Counted from the stretch's first letter, positions 18,301 through 26,211 are shown. The stretch is 64,000 bases of DNA from Ktedonobacter robiniae (GCF_016587375.1 NZ_BNJG01000003.1:620001-684000); one strand, 5' to 3'. Translations and numbers: made by a program. The notes: a model not told the origin generated them from the letters alone.

Positions 18301-18362
18301 CCGAAGGCACCCCCGAACAAGTCGCCCAGGTAACAGCAAGCCACACTGGACACTTCCTGTAA
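15318..18362 (+). CDS. uvrA: UvrABC excinuclease subunit A with N-terminal extension
   Basis: A 1014-residue nucleotide-excision-repair ATPase that scans DNA with UvrB for bulky lesions. The first Walker A is GVSGSGKSSLAFDTIYAEGQ and the second is GVSGSGKSSLVNGTIYPAL. The two signature motifs are LSGGEGQRIRLA and FSGGEAQRIKLA, and the Walker B motifs are YVLDEPSIGLH and YILDEPTTGLH. Zinc modules are CGHCGTPF...CQACNGLG, CPACQGTR and CESCKGHG...CKECNGKRF. All parts of UvrA are present. Residues 1-70 precede the usual start (IFVRGAQQHNLKNIDV) and match nothing known to me, although AAGGAGGT supports the ATG used. RRYVESLSPFVRHYLDKVEKP differs from the common ARQFLGxM version, so this may be a second, divergent UvrA. 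Confidence 0.93.
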   Translation: MHDVQQLDTDMKLEDMPRGKDLKPYEAQPGGVQLHPHIEMLMGLNPGLKGKASQKRQAYVEESLEVHVEPEQIFVRGAQQHNLKNIDVAIPRNKFVVLTGVSGSGKSSLAFDTIYAEGQRRYVESLSPFVRHYLDKVEKPKVDFIYGLSPAVAIEQKTVSKNPRSNVGTITEVINYLRLLYSRIGIAHCTKCGTVVQSHLPSEIARRVAALPAGTPFRLLAPLGQDSHNTLIQQAIRDGYTHARVDGAPEVTLVDIRLEEHESHTIELLIMRESVPASRDDAWHERLLAAVKRAMQLGGGSLVVDLYHGHEAILSEQRRCGHCGTPFPELLSSHFSPNSPFGMCQACNGLGTSLEVDPTLLIEDPNLSLLDGALRWFGNVRKKGVNYTTSVLMSLAEHYQIDLELPWQELPQHFRDVLIYGSGTEEIEFNLSFSQANNNGSWTHNRVESYPGIIEELNRRFHQTSSENMKNWYTSYMSQQACPACQGTRLSPEVRGVTLAGRNISEIGEMTIDQLLSWLNELYETLDEEPLLIASEILKETRQRIQFMLNVGLHYLTLNRSAPTLSGGEGQRIRLASQLSCGLVGVLYVLDEPSIGLHARDQHTLLNTLLQLRDMGNTVLVVEHDEETMRSADWLIDMGPGAGILGGEVVVADTPERVAAHETSLTGRYLSNQLRITSPRGKNRRAPAQGWLTIKNTTLHNLKHVDGRFPLGLLTCVTGVSGSGKSSLVNGTIYPALMQALHNTQEPAGPFDTLEGIERLNKVINITQEPIGRTPRSNPATYVGIFDDIRALFARTELARERGYKADRFSFNVEGGRCESCKGHGQHVVEMHFLADVWVPCKECNGKRFNSETLAVSYQGKNIHEVLNLDVQEALAFFANVPKIARVLQTLHDVGLDYIKLGQSATTFSGGEAQRIKLAKELSRVSTGRTLYILDEPTTGLHFADVQRLLDVLHRLVELGNTIIVIEHNMDIIRNADWLIDMGPEGGHNGGYIIAEGTPEQVAQVTASHTGHFL

Positions 18363-18384
18363 AAATCACAGGTCATAAATACAA

Positions 18385-18420
18385 TGGCCAAAAGAACAGG
18401 CTCTCCTGTTCTTTCAGCCA
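18385..18420 (+). terminator. uvrA terminator hairpin
   Basis: AAAGAACAGG-ctct-CCTGTTCTTT (18391-18414), flanked by TGGC/GCCA, 23 bp after the uvrA stop. Confidence 0.65.
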
Positions 18421-18493
18421 TGGCAATGTATATGCAAAACGCGATATAATGTCACCAGTTGATCGCGTTCTTCGTGAAGAAGGTGGACGTTTA

Positions 18494-18551
18494 GGGTAGG
18501 TGTGAGGTCGAGGGGGTCGCTAGCGCTGGCCCCTCGACCTCACACCTACCC
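18494..18551. repeat. 22-bp-arm hairpin upstream of sodA
   Basis: The arms 18494-18515 and 18530-18551 are exact complements. The loop itself contains GCTAGC. It belongs to the GGTGTG-type group of long hairpins. It lies 95 bp before the superoxide dismutase start, so it may sit in its leader or belong to the end of the uvrA transcript. A TATAAT sequence occurs upstream at 18445-18450. Confidence 0.6.
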
Positions 18552-18646
18552 CGACTCGACATGCACTTTCGCTTCGCGAAGAAATGTTGATAAACTGTGT
18601 TTCCGTTTAAAAAGACACATGGATAGAGAACAAAGGAGAAAATGTT

Positions 18647-19261
18647 ATGGCATTTCAACTTCCACCTCTCCCCTACGATTACCAGGCTCTGGAGCCATAC
18701 ATCGATACCCAGACGATGCAGATCCACCATGATAAGCATCATGCCACCTATGTCAGCAACCTGAACGCGGCCCTCGAAGGGCACGAGTTCGCCAGCATGG
18801 CCGTTGAGCAGGTTCTCGCCCGCCTCAACGAGGTTCCCGAGGCCAAGCGCACCGCCGTCCGCAACAATGGTGGCGGTCACGCGAACCACACCCTCTTCTG
18901 GGAGACCATGACCCCTGGTGGCAGCAAGGAGCCTACCGGCGCCCTGGTTCAGGCCATCACCAGCACCTTTGGCTCTTTTGATGCCTTCAAGGCGGCTTTT
19001 AATGATGCCGGTGCCAAGCGCTTCGGCTCTGGCTGGGCCTGGCTCGTGCTGAACAAGAATGGTCAGCTCGAAGTTACCAGCACCCCCAACCAGGATAGCC
19101 CCCTGCTGGACGGCAACGTTCCTCTGCTCGGCAACGACGTGTGGGAGCATGCCTACTACCTGAAGTATCAGAACCGCCGCCCCGAGTATCTGAGCGCGTG
19201 GTGGAACGTGGTCAACTGGGATATCGTTGGTCGCCGCTTCGAGCAGGCAACCAATCGCTAG
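18647..19261 (+). CDS. sodA: superoxide dismutase (Mn/Fe)
   Basis: A 204-residue cytoplasmic enzyme that converts superoxide to oxygen and hydrogen peroxide. Metal ligands are His27 (IHHDKHHATYV), His81 (GGHANHTLFW), Asp164 and His168 (NDVWEHAYYLKYQNRRPEYL). Length and motifs are those of the Mn/Fe family; the GGHANHTLFW segment favours manganese or cambialistic use. AAAGGAG lies before ATG 18647. The gene stands alone between two strong hairpins. The symbol sodA is by family likeness; metal preference is not proven. Confidence 0.96.
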   Translation: MAFQLPPLPYDYQALEPYIDTQTMQIHHDKHHATYVSNLNAALEGHEFASMAVEQVLARLNEVPEAKRTAVRNNGGGHANHTLFWETMTPGGSKEPTGALVQAITSTFGSFDAFKAAFNDAGAKRFGSGWAWLVLNKNGQLEVTSTPNQDSPLLDGNVPLLGNDVWEHAYYLKYQNRRPEYLSAWWNVVNWDIVGRRFEQATNR

Positions 19262-19267
19262 ATTTAA

Positions 19268-19329
19268 AATCCAGTGAAGCAAAAAAGAGGTTGGGCTTTT
19301 GCCCAACCTCTTTTTTGCTTCACTGGATT
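19268..19329. terminator. 29-bp-arm bidirectional terminator
   Basis: The arms 19268-19296 and 19301-19329 are exact complements with a TTTT loop and a T6/A6 tract inside the stem. It serves sodA (plus) and the minus-strand CoA-ligase operon. Confidence 0.85.
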
Positions 19330-19332
19330 CGA

Positions 19333-19551
19333 TTACACTCCCAGGTCGTAGAGCTGCTCATATTGCAGGTTGAGGTCGTTGGTGGCTTGCCAGAGGGCGG
19401 CGAGAGCCTTACGGATATTGCTGTTGGCGCAAGGCGGGAGATCGTCCCGGCTGGCGAGCTGCTTGAGGGTTTCGTAGGCGCCGAGAAGTTCTTGCTCCGC
19501 CGGGCTGAGGGGCTGCCCCAGCAGGTCCTCAGGTGTTGTGGATGTGGTCAT
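19333..19551 (-). CDS. small conserved-looking protein after CoA ligase
   Basis: A 72-residue acidic protein (MTTSTTPEDLLGQPLSPAEQ...) with predicted helices and no membrane segment or metal motif. GGAG-type sequence precedes its ATG on the minus strand. It is the last gene of the operon, 25 bp after the ligase, and composition agrees with coding. I do not recognise the family. A role tied to the CoA-aromatic pathway is inferred only from position. Confidence 0.6.
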   Translation of the reverse strand: MTTSTTPEDLLGQPLSPAEQELLGAYETLKQLASRDDLPPCANSNIRKALAALWQATNDLNLQYEQLYDLGV

Positions 19552-19576
19552 ACTTCTTCTCCTCTGCTGCTAGCAG

Positions 19577-20923
19577 CTAGCTGTACTGTGCGATGGGGCG
19601 GCTATCGATGAGACGTCGGGCCTTGAGTTCAAAGTGGGGGAGCTGGCCGTACTCCATACGCTCCAGGTTGAAGCGTAGCCCCTCGTGGGCGTTGGAGAGG
19701 TCACGCGCCAGGCTCGGCTGCAAGCGCTCCCACTCGCCCTCGCGCCCAGGCTTGATCTCCAACCTGATGGTGATTTCATCCTGAATCTCGTCCTTGCGCC
19801 AGATGTAGATCTGGAACTCGTCGATGGCGTCGTATTCACGTACAATCGCTTCCACAGCGCGGGGATAGACGTTGGTGCCGCGAATAAGTTTCATATCGTC
19901 CCAACGCCCGCGAATGCCGCCCTCGTAGATATCATAGGTGCGCCCACAGTCACACAGGCTGGCGGGAACCTTCATCACCATGTCTTTGGTACGATAGCGA
20001 ATGGCGGGGATGAAGCCGCGCCCAAAGGAGGTGACGACACGCTCGCCCAGTTCGCCATAGCCTACAGGCTCGCCCGTATGGGGATCAAGCACCTCTTCGA
20101 TGAAATGATCCTCAATGATATGCGTCCCGCCAGGCTGGTGCGCGCACTCAAAGATCATGATAGTTCCCACCTCAGTCATGCCCGCCGTATCGCCACATTT
20201 GGCACCCCAGGCCGTCTCCAACTGTTGCTTGACCGCTGGAATTGAGCCTGCGGGTTCGCCAGAGAGGATCAGTTTGTCGACCTTGCTCTCTTGGGCGAGA
20301 TCGATGCCCATCTCGCTGGCCTTCTGCCACATGTGTAGAGCATAGGTTGGCGTGGAACAGATGGTGGTAGCCCCCATCTCAACGATCTGCTTGATACGCG
20401 CCTCTGTCGTCTGCGCGCCTCCTGGAATAACCAGCGCACCGATCTTCTCACAAGCATAGTGTGCGCCCCAGAAGCCAATAAAAGAGCCGTAACCAAAGGC
20501 GAAATACACTGTATCCTCCGGGCGCACACCGAAGCCCCACAGGCCATAGCACCACATCTCACCGATCCAGTCCCAGTCTTTCATACTATCCAGCACACGT
20601 AGTGGCACACGGCCCGAGGTACCAGAGGTCAGATGATAACGAATGGCGTTGCGCTGTTCGCTCGCCAGCATATCGCCGAAGAGGGGCCGTTCAACCTGCG
20701 AGGCCATCCACTCCTCGCGCGTCATCATGGGGATGCGTCGGATATCATCGAGCGTCTTGAGCTGTTCAGGATGAAAGTTCGCGGCCTCGAAGCGCCGTTT
20801 GTGAAAGGGAGCCTTGGTGTAGGCCCACTCACAGAGGCGGCGCAGCTTTACAAGCTGGAGCGCCTGCAGTTCCTCACGTGGGCGAGTCTCGTTCTTGGGA
20901 TTCCAGTAGTCCGCGTAGGCCAT
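19577..20923 (-). CDS. AMP-dependent aryl-CoA ligase, phenylacetate-CoA ligase family
   Basis: A 448-residue member of the adenylate-forming PaaK family, which activates aromatic acids to CoA thioesters with ATP. MTREEWMASQ and the phosphate-binding loop YHLTSGTSGRVPLRV are visible, then the adenine-site segment SGEPAGSIPAVKQQLE and DTAGMTEVGTIMIFEC. The C-terminal lid contains YDIYEGGIRGRWDDMKLIRGTNVYPRAVE. The frame opens 26 codons earlier, but AGGAGGG places the start at 20923 (MAYADYWNPKNETR). It is followed by the 72-residue gene and preceded by an acyl-CoA dehydrogenase. Benzoate-, phenylacetate- or 2-aminobenzoate-type acids are possible substrates. Confidence 0.9.
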   Translation of the reverse strand: MAYADYWNPKNETRPREELQALQLVKLRRLCEWAYTKAPFHKRRFEAANFHPEQLKTLDDIRRIPMMTREEWMASQVERPLFGDMLASEQRNAIRYHLTSGTSGRVPLRVLDSMKDWDWIGEMWCYGLWGFGVRPEDTVYFAFGYGSFIGFWGAHYACEKIGALVIPGGAQTTEARIKQIVEMGATTICSTPTYALHMWQKASEMGIDLAQESKVDKLILSGEPAGSIPAVKQQLETAWGAKCGDTAGMTEVGTIMIFECAHQPGGTHIIEDHFIEEVLDPHTGEPVGYGELGERVVTSFGRGFIPAIRYRTKDMVMKVPASLCDCGRTYDIYEGGIRGRWDDMKLIRGTNVYPRAVEAIVREYDAIDEFQIYIWRKDEIQDEITIRLEIKPGREGEWERLQPSLARDLSNAHEGLRFNLERMEYGQLPHFELKARRLIDSRPIAQYS

Positions 20924-20984
20924 ATAGATGTCCCTCCTATTGCCCGAGAGAGCGAAATACCAGGAGCACCCTCCCGGATGACGG

Positions 20985-22136
20985 CTAACGCTCGCGTCCA
21001 ACCAGATCGCGGGCGATAATCACGCGCTGAATATGGCTGGTTCCCTCATAGATTTGTAGACCCTTGATATCGCGGTAGTGGCGTTCAACGGGATATTCAT
21101 TGGAGTAGCCACGATTGCCATGTAGGAGCACGGCCTCAGAGGCGGCGCGCATTGCCGCCTCGGTGGCGAAGAGCTTGGCGATGGAGGTCGCGCGCATCGC
21201 GGGCAGACCACAGTCCTTGGTCCAGGCAGCGCGGTAGGTTAGCAGGCGGGCCGCGTCAACATCTGCCGCCATGTCGGCCAGCGTCCCCTGGAGCATCTGG
21301 AAGTCGGCCAATCGTTGCCCAAACTGGCGACGCTGCCTGGTATAATCGACGCAGGCATCAAGGCAGGCTTGAGCGATGCCGACCGCGCCCGAAGCCACCC
21401 CTATGCGCCCACACTCCAGGGCCGACATAGCGATGGCGAAACCCTGACCGGGTTCACCCAGCAGCGCCAACCTGGGGACGCGGCACTCCTTAAAGGTGAT
21501 GCGGGCGTGTTCAGAGGCGCGATGGCCCAGCTCTTTGTTTGGCATGGGATCACGCTGGCAACCTGGGGGATTACCCTCCAACAGAAAGGCGCAGATGCCC
21601 TTGTGGCGCAGTCCGCGATCCAGCGTGGCAAAGACAATCGCGGTGGTGGCGCTTAGACCATTAGTGATCCAGATCTTCTCACCATTGAGGACGTAGCTAT
21701 CCCCCTCCTCGCGTGCCGTGGTCTCCATGCTCGCGGCATCTGACCCCGCGTTGACCTCGGTCAGGGCATAGCAGCCAATCGACTCACCACTGGCGAGGCG
21801 TGGCAGGATGTGCCGCTTCTGCTCTTCGCTGCCCCAGTTCTGAATACAGAGCGCGACCAATCCGGCATGGACCGTCAGAAAGCCGCGCACCGAGGCGTCC
21901 ACGCGCCCCAGTTCTTCACAGAGGAGCGCGTAGCTCACAAAATCCAGGCCCGCGCCGCCATACTCTCGCCCCACCGGTCCCGCCAGAAAACCCAGTTCCC
22001 CCATGCGTTTTACAAGATGCATAGGAAACTCGCCCGTCTCATCGGCGGCCCGTGCCACTGGCGCAACCTCTTCTTGGGCGAAGCGACAAGCAGCCTCCTG
22101 TACCCGCTGTTGCTCCTGATTTAATGCAAAATCCAT
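20985..22136 (-). CDS. acyl-CoA dehydrogenase
   Basis: A 383-residue FAD enzyme of standard length that introduces a 2,3 double bond into acyl-CoA. It has the family segments CYALTEVNAGSDAASMETTA (flavin/substrate contact), YVLNGEKIWITNG and RRQFGQRLADFQMLQ. Near the end, LHGNRGYSNEYPVERHYRDIKGLQIYEGTSHIQR holds the C-terminal signature; the catalytic base position reads EGTS. AGGAGC precedes ATG. It forms an operon with the CoA ligase (62 bp spacing) and probably the Rid gene upstream. The exact acyl substrate, perhaps glutaryl- or isovaleryl-type, is not determined. Confidence 0.93.
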   Translation of the reverse strand: MDFALNQEQQRVQEAACRFAQEEVAPVARAADETGEFPMHLVKRMGELGFLAGPVGREYGGAGLDFVSYALLCEELGRVDASVRGFLTVHAGLVALCIQNWGSEEQKRHILPRLASGESIGCYALTEVNAGSDAASMETTAREEGDSYVLNGEKIWITNGLSATTAIVFATLDRGLRHKGICAFLLEGNPPGCQRDPMPNKELGHRASEHARITFKECRVPRLALLGEPGQGFAIAMSALECGRIGVASGAVGIAQACLDACVDYTRQRRQFGQRLADFQMLQGTLADMAADVDAARLLTYRAAWTKDCGLPAMRATSIAKLFATEAAMRAASEAVLLHGNRGYSNEYPVERHYRDIKGLQIYEGTSHIQRVIIARDLVGRER

Positions 22137-22155
22137 GATCGGTGCTCCTTTGCCC

Positions 22156-22265
22156 GCTACTTGCGTACGCGGCTACGTGACCAATGCCAAGCCAACGTGG
22201 CCCTGCGAAACAGCAACCCAGGCTTTACAATGCCAGCCAGAGTAGGCACGTACGTAAGTAGCGCA
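22156..22265. repeat. inverted pair of CGCTACTTRCGTACG half-sites
   Basis: The sequence CGCTACTTGCGTACG near 22156 recurs inverted near 22250-22265 (with one change) about 75 bp away, flanking the 3' end of the Rid gene. The same 15-mer (CGCTACTTACGTACG) occurs at 63788-63802. It is related to the palindromes at 13924 and 33549. Confidence 0.5.
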
Positions 22266-22266
22266 A

Positions 22267-22671
22267 CTATGCCTCCAATACGGCGATGCCTTCGATCTCG
22301 ATCAGGGCTTCGTCTTGAAAGAAGCGCGAGATTTCTAGCAGGGCAGTCGCGGGATAGTAGCGGCCAAAGAAGGAGCGATGGACCCGGCCCAGGGTCTTGA
22401 GGTGCAGACGGTAGAGATCGCGGTCACGCACAAAAATAGTCATCTTTACAATCTGCTGCATACTTCCACCCGCTGACTCCACCACTGTTTTAAGGTTGCG
22501 CAAGACCTGCTCATACTGGGCCACGATATCGCCTGGAGCGACGATCTGACCCTCTGGATCGCTGGCCGTTTGCCCGGCCAGAAAGAGGAGCTTCCCACCC
22601 GAGGAGATGACGCCATGACTAAACCCGCTTGGCTGCGCCAGCTCAGGCGGATTCACAAGCTCTTTGTGCAT
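22267..22671 (-). CDS. Rid family protein lacking the RidA catalytic arginine
   Basis: A 134-residue YjgF/Rid-fold protein (SHGVISSGGKLLFLAGQTASDPEG... and MTIFVRDRDLYRLH). RidA enzymes hydrolyse reactive enamines/imines and need an Arg in the FPAR-type motif. Here the segment reads YYPATALLEISRFF, with Ala-Thr where Arg is expected. It therefore belongs to a non-RidA subgroup of unknown chemistry. AGAGAG precedes ATG on the minus strand. It is first in the operon with the acyl-CoA dehydrogenase and CoA ligase. Rid-like genes are often found in aminoaromatic degradation clusters, which fits that setting. Confidence 0.85.
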   Translation of the reverse strand: MHKELVNPPELAQPSGFSHGVISSGGKLLFLAGQTASDPEGQIVAPGDIVAQYEQVLRNLKTVVESAGGSMQQIVKMTIFVRDRDLYRLHLKTLGRVHRSFFGRYYPATALLEISRFFQDEALIEIEGIAVLEA

Positions 22672-22799
22672 AGAGGCCTCTCTGACTCTAATTCACAACG
22701 TTGGTTAATGAATGTATTATAACTTCCTTTTATACACTGCTTCAAGTGAGACTTTTTAATACAGGGCTTTTCAGTTCTTGCCTCGGCTCGCGGCGTTCG

Positions 22800-22871
22800 G
22801 GTGTGTGTGAGTGGAAAGCGGCGCCTTGCCCGCTTTCCACCCACACCCCCATGAGCGCCGCAGGCGCGAAG
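22800..22871. repeat. long hairpin plus GAGC-GCGAAG motif
   Basis: The hairpin (GTGGAAAGCG/CGCTTTCCAC core with imperfect GTGTG/CACAC extension, about 22800-22850) is followed at 22853-22871 by GAGCGCCGCAGGCGCGAAG. TACAAT at 22879-22884 may be the -10 box of the next gene. Confidence 0.6.
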
Positions 22872-22934
22872 ATTCTGTTACAATAACACATGGAAAAACT
22901 ATCGCTCTCAATGAATACATAGACATAAGACAGG

Positions 22935-23822
22935 ATGGCGCACACATTGACTAAAAAACGTGAACAGAGAGAACTTACTATTGCAAGAAAGCGCCTCGAC
23001 TTGCGAGCTGACTGTGAGCGCTGCTTCGCGCTATGCTGTGTCGCACCCGCCTTCTCAGCCTCGGTAGATTTCGCAATCAATAAAAACGCTGGGCAAGTCT
23101 GTCCCAATCTGCAGGCGAACTTTCGCTGCGGCATTCACACGCGCCTCAGACAGCAGGGCTTTCGGGGCTGCACAGTGTACGACTGCTTCGGCGCTGGGCA
23201 AAAGGTATCCCAGGTTACCTTCGGTGGCCAGGACTGGCGACAGGCTCCACAAAACGCCCGGCAGATGTTCGCAGTCTTCCCAGTCATGCGAGACCTGCAT
23301 GAGCTACTCTGGTATCTGAGTGAAGCCCTGACGCTGCAACCAGCCAGCCCGCTCCACCAGGAACTTAGCCTTGCGCTGGGAGAAACCGAACGCCTCACAC
23401 ACAACAGCCCCGATGTCCTTATAAAGCTGGACGTGGCGACCCACCAGCAAGAGATTAATAACCTGCTGCTACGCGCGAGCGAACTGGTACGGGCCGACTT
23501 CAAGTATAAGAATAAAGAGCTCAGAGGGGCTGATCTGATCGGAGCCAAACTTAGAGGCGCCGATCTCAGGGGCGCCAACTTGCGTGGAGCATATCTTATT
23601 GGGGCTGACCTCAGAGACGCCGACCTGCGCCTGGCCGACCTGATCGGGGCCGATTTCAGGGATGCTGATCTCAGGGGCGCCAATCTCACTGGGAGCCTCT
23701 TTCTCATTCAGTCCCAACTCGACTCAGCCAGGGGCAACAGCGAAACGAGACTGCCAGCATCCCTCATACACCCAACACATTGGCAAACCTTAAAAACCAC
23801 ACACGTATACTTTCACTCTTGA
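22935..23822 (+). CDS. pentapeptide-repeat protein with Cys-rich N-terminal domain
   Basis: A 295-residue protein. Residues 25-85 hold a cysteine cluster (CERCFALCC at 27-35, then Cys56, 65, 79 and 84) that looks metal-binding, similar to YkgJ-type CxxC modules. Residues about 195-260 form at least ten tandem A(D/N)LxG repeats (ADLIGAKLRGADLRGANLRG and on), giving a right-handed beta-helix. Pentapeptide proteins can mimic DNA (gyrase protection) or act as scaffolds. The start at 22935 follows ACAGG and lacks a strong ribosome site. The combination occurs in other soil bacteria, but its role is unknown. The stop codon overlaps one copy of the GAGC motif. Confidence 0.8.
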   Translation: MAHTLTKKREQRELTIARKRLDLRADCERCFALCCVAPAFSASVDFAINKNAGQVCPNLQANFRCGIHTRLRQQGFRGCTVYDCFGAGQKVSQVTFGGQDWRQAPQNARQMFAVFPVMRDLHELLWYLSEALTLQPASPLHQELSLALGETERLTHNSPDVLIKLDVATHQQEINNLLLRASELVRADFKYKNKELRGADLIGAKLRGADLRGANLRGAYLIGADLRDADLRLADLIGADFRDADLRGANLTGSLFLIQSQLDSARGNSETRLPASLIHPTHWQTLKTTHVYFHS

Positions 23823-23840
23823 GCACCAGAGGCGCAAAAG
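23821..23840 (+). repeat. GAGC-GCGAAG motif copy
   Basis: GAGCACCAGAGGCGCAAAAG overlaps the stop codon of the pentapeptide-repeat gene. It is a degenerate member of the motif found at nine places in the window. Confidence 0.45.
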
Positions 23841-24179
23841 CAAAATTTGAGAAACCTTGTGAAAGGCTAGTATTTGCTTGACAGTATCATGAACATGATG
23901 CTACTCTAAGCTCACAGACAAATTTCACTACAGACAGAGGCTGCAATGATTGCACACTATTGACGCTGACACGCGCTAGCCAGCACATCTTCTAGCATTC
24001 TCCTCCAGGCAGATAGAACATATTTCGCAATCTGTCGCATATATCTTTGTGTCTCTTACTTCTTCAAAGTCTACCTCCCTCGTGGGCCACCTCCATTCTC
24101 ACCTCTATCAACACCCCCCATTCACAATTCTCATCAACAATTTCCATTAATTGACTACAAGAAAGGCAAATATATTACA
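23841..24179. other. leader region of the nitrilase-family gene
   Basis: There is no gene. TTGACA (23878-23883) overlaps an operator-like palindrome ATCATG-AA-CATGAT (23886-23899). The rest is A/T/C-rich and without clear structure. Confidence 0.4.
23878..23899 (+). promoter_or_regulatory. possible promoter -35 with palindromic operator
   Basis: TTGACA at 23878-23883 is followed two bases later by the 6-bp-arm palindrome at 23886-23899. A weak -10 (TACTCT) lies about 18 bp after the -35. A repressor could block RNA polymerase here. Confidence 0.35.
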
Positions 24180-25166
24180 ATGCAACAACTTCATATCGCC
24201 CTGCTTCAGATGACTTCATGTGATAGGGACCAGGCAGCCAATCTTGTGAAAGGTGAGCTATTTTGTCGCCGGGCACAAGCCATGGGTGCAGACATCGCGC
24301 TCTTCCCCGAGATGTGGAATGTAGGCTATTCACCCGCCCAGCCTCTTCCTGAGGGAGCGAACACACCTGAAGATGATCTGTGGAAAGCGCCCGAGAAATG
24401 GCAGAACCGCGAAGAGTTAGCCGCTCGTGGTATGCCCGACCCGGACATCGTCTGGCAGGGGCAGGCCATTGCTCGCGATAGCTCCTTTATTCGCCACTTT
24501 CAACAGCTCGCGCGTGAACTCCAGATGGCTATTGCCCTTACCTACCTGGAGGCATGGCCTGGCGCTCCACGCAACAGCGTCTCCTTAATCGATCGCCATG
24601 GCGAGATCGTTCTGACCTATGCCAAAATGCATACCTGTGCCTTTAGCTGGAACGAAGCAGCTCTGACACCCGGCGATACCGTTGAAGTCTGCTTGCTGGA
24701 CACAGCTCAAGGCCCTATTCAAGTGGGAGCCATGATCTGCTATGATCGCGAATTCCCTGAGACCGCACGCCTGCTTATGTTACAGGGGGCCGAGATTATC
24801 CTGGTACCCAACGCCTGTGACCTGGAGATTAATCGGCTGACACAATTTCGCACTCGGGCCTACGAAAACATGGTTGGTGTCGCAATGGCTAACTATGCCG
24901 CGCCCCAGAATAATGGCCACTCAATAGCCTTCGATGGGATCGCTTATGGCCCACAGGGATCGCGGGATATGCTCTTGATCGAGGCTGGTGAGGGCGAGGG
25001 CATCTACATAGCAAGTTTTGACCTGGAAGCCCTGCGCGACTTCCGTCTACGCGAGGCCCTGGGCAATACCTTCCGTCGCCCTCACCTCTATGGCGCTCTC
25101 ACTGAGACACAAACTCAATATCCATTCATTCGCGTCAATGCCCAGGGCAAACACTTCAAAGAGTAA
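24180..25166 (+). CDS. carbon-nitrogen hydrolase (nitrilase superfamily amidase)
   Basis: A 328-residue enzyme with the Glu-Lys-Cys triad of the superfamily. The Glu lies in ALFPEMWNVGYSP, the Lys in YAKMHTCAFSWNEA and the Cys in GAMICYDREFPETARLLMLQGAEIILVPNACD. These enzymes hydrolyse amides, N-carbamoyl compounds or nitriles in the cytoplasm. It is longer than omega-amidase-type members (about 270 residues) because of the insertion after residue 60 (PEDDLWKAPEKWQNREEL). A hairpin at 25178-25221 follows directly. The next plus-strand genes, an SDR and an esterase, lie after that hairpin. Confidence 0.9.
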   Translation: MQQLHIALLQMTSCDRDQAANLVKGELFCRRAQAMGADIALFPEMWNVGYSPAQPLPEGANTPEDDLWKAPEKWQNREELAARGMPDPDIVWQGQAIARDSSFIRHFQQLARELQMAIALTYLEAWPGAPRNSVSLIDRHGEIVLTYAKMHTCAFSWNEAALTPGDTVEVCLLDTAQGPIQVGAMICYDREFPETARLLMLQGAEIILVPNACDLEINRLTQFRTRAYENMVGVAMANYAAPQNNGHSIAFDGIAYGPQGSRDMLLIEAGEGEGIYIASFDLEALRDFRLREALGNTFRRPHLYGALTETQTQYPFIRVNAQGKHFKE

Positions 25167-25177
25167 CGCATAATAGA

Positions 25178-25246
25178 AAACAGTATTGGTGGTTTGCGTA
25201 CGCAAACCACCAATACTGTTTATATCCGAGCACCATAGGTACGAAG
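25178..25246. terminator. 44-bp palindrome followed by GAGC-GCGAAG motif
   Basis: 25178-25221 is an exact palindrome centred on GTAC, 11 bp after the amidase stop. Seven bases later GAGCACCATAGGTACGAAG (25228-25246) is a copy of the dispersed motif. The order is the same as at 22800, 55382 and 56117. Confidence 0.7.
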
Positions 25247-25434
25247 AGACAGTGTGAGCGATCTCGGCCCTGGATGTCGTATGATAGATTCAGCAAAAGC
25301 GATATAACAGCAGGAATCGCCGCCAGAGTGTGAGCGATTCCGTCTCTGGCTGAAGGATAGGCCAGGGTGTGATTGATAGCGTTTCTAGCAGACTCAGTGT
25401 TGAGAAGCAAACAAGTAAGAACGGAGACGTTACC

Positions 25435-26211
25435 ATGAGTGTATTAGATCTATTTCGCCTGGATGGAAAGACAGCCATCATCACCGGCGGCGGTCGGGGA
25501 CTGGGAGAATATTTCGCGGAGGCGCTCTCAGAGGTAGGAGCCAACGTCGTGCTCTGCTCGCGTAAGCTCGCAGCCTGCGAGGAGGTCGCACGCGAGATTA
25601 CGGCCAAAGGCGGCAAAGCCCTGGCCCTCGAATGTGATATCACTAAACCAGAGGATGTCGAGCGCGTCGTCACTGCCACCCAGGAACACTTTGGCGCCAT
25701 CGATATCCTGGTCAATAACAGCGGTGCCACCTGGGGCGCGCCCGCCGAGGAGATGCCCCTGGATAAGTTCCAGCACGTGATCGATGTCAATATCAAAGGC
25801 ACCTTCCTGATGAGCCAGCTCGTAGGAAAAAACATGATCGCGCGTGGCAAGGGTGGCACCATCATTAACATAGCCTCCGTGGCCGGACTGACCGGTGGGC
25901 ACCCCAAGTATATGCGCGCAGCAGGCTACCACGCCAGCAAGGCCGCCATCATCAATATGACACGTGACCTGGCCACGAGCTGGGCGCAATACGGCATCAC
26001 CGTCAACGGTATCGCACCTGGCTGGTTCCCCACACGTATGTCGCAAGGTCTGCTCGCCAAGTTCGGCGAACAGATGCAGGAGGGTATCCCCCTGGCCCGC
26101 TTCGGCGCACCCGATGACATAAAAGGTGTGATCGTTCTGCTTGCCTCGCCCGCCGCAGCCTATATGACGGGTCAGACCATCGTCGTCGATGGCGGCTCTA
26201 CGGCCTGGTAA
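25435..26211 (+). CDS. SDR family oxidoreductase (gluconate 5-dehydrogenase-like)
   Basis: A 258-residue classical short-chain dehydrogenase. TGGGRGLGEYFAEAL is the NAD(P)-binding TGxxxGxG motif, and ILVNNSG is the NNAG-type motif. Ser in INIASVAGLTGG and YHASKAA supply the Ser-Tyr-Lys triad. The residues after the second strand (CSRKLAACEEVA) favour NADP. The frame is open upstream to 25369, but the motif order and ACGGAGACG before ATG support 25435. It is followed after 30 bp by an alpha/beta hydrolase in the same operon. The substrate is unknown. Confidence 0.9.
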   Translation: MSVLDLFRLDGKTAIITGGGRGLGEYFAEALSEVGANVVLCSRKLAACEEVAREITAKGGKALALECDITKPEDVERVVTATQEHFGAIDILVNNSGATWGAPAEEMPLDKFQHVIDVNIKGTFLMSQLVGKNMIARGKGGTIINIASVAGLTGGHPKYMRAAGYHASKAAIINMTRDLATSWAQYGITVNGIAPGWFPTRMSQGLLAKFGEQMQEGIPLARFGAPDDIKGVIVLLASPAAAYMTGQTIVVDGGSTAW

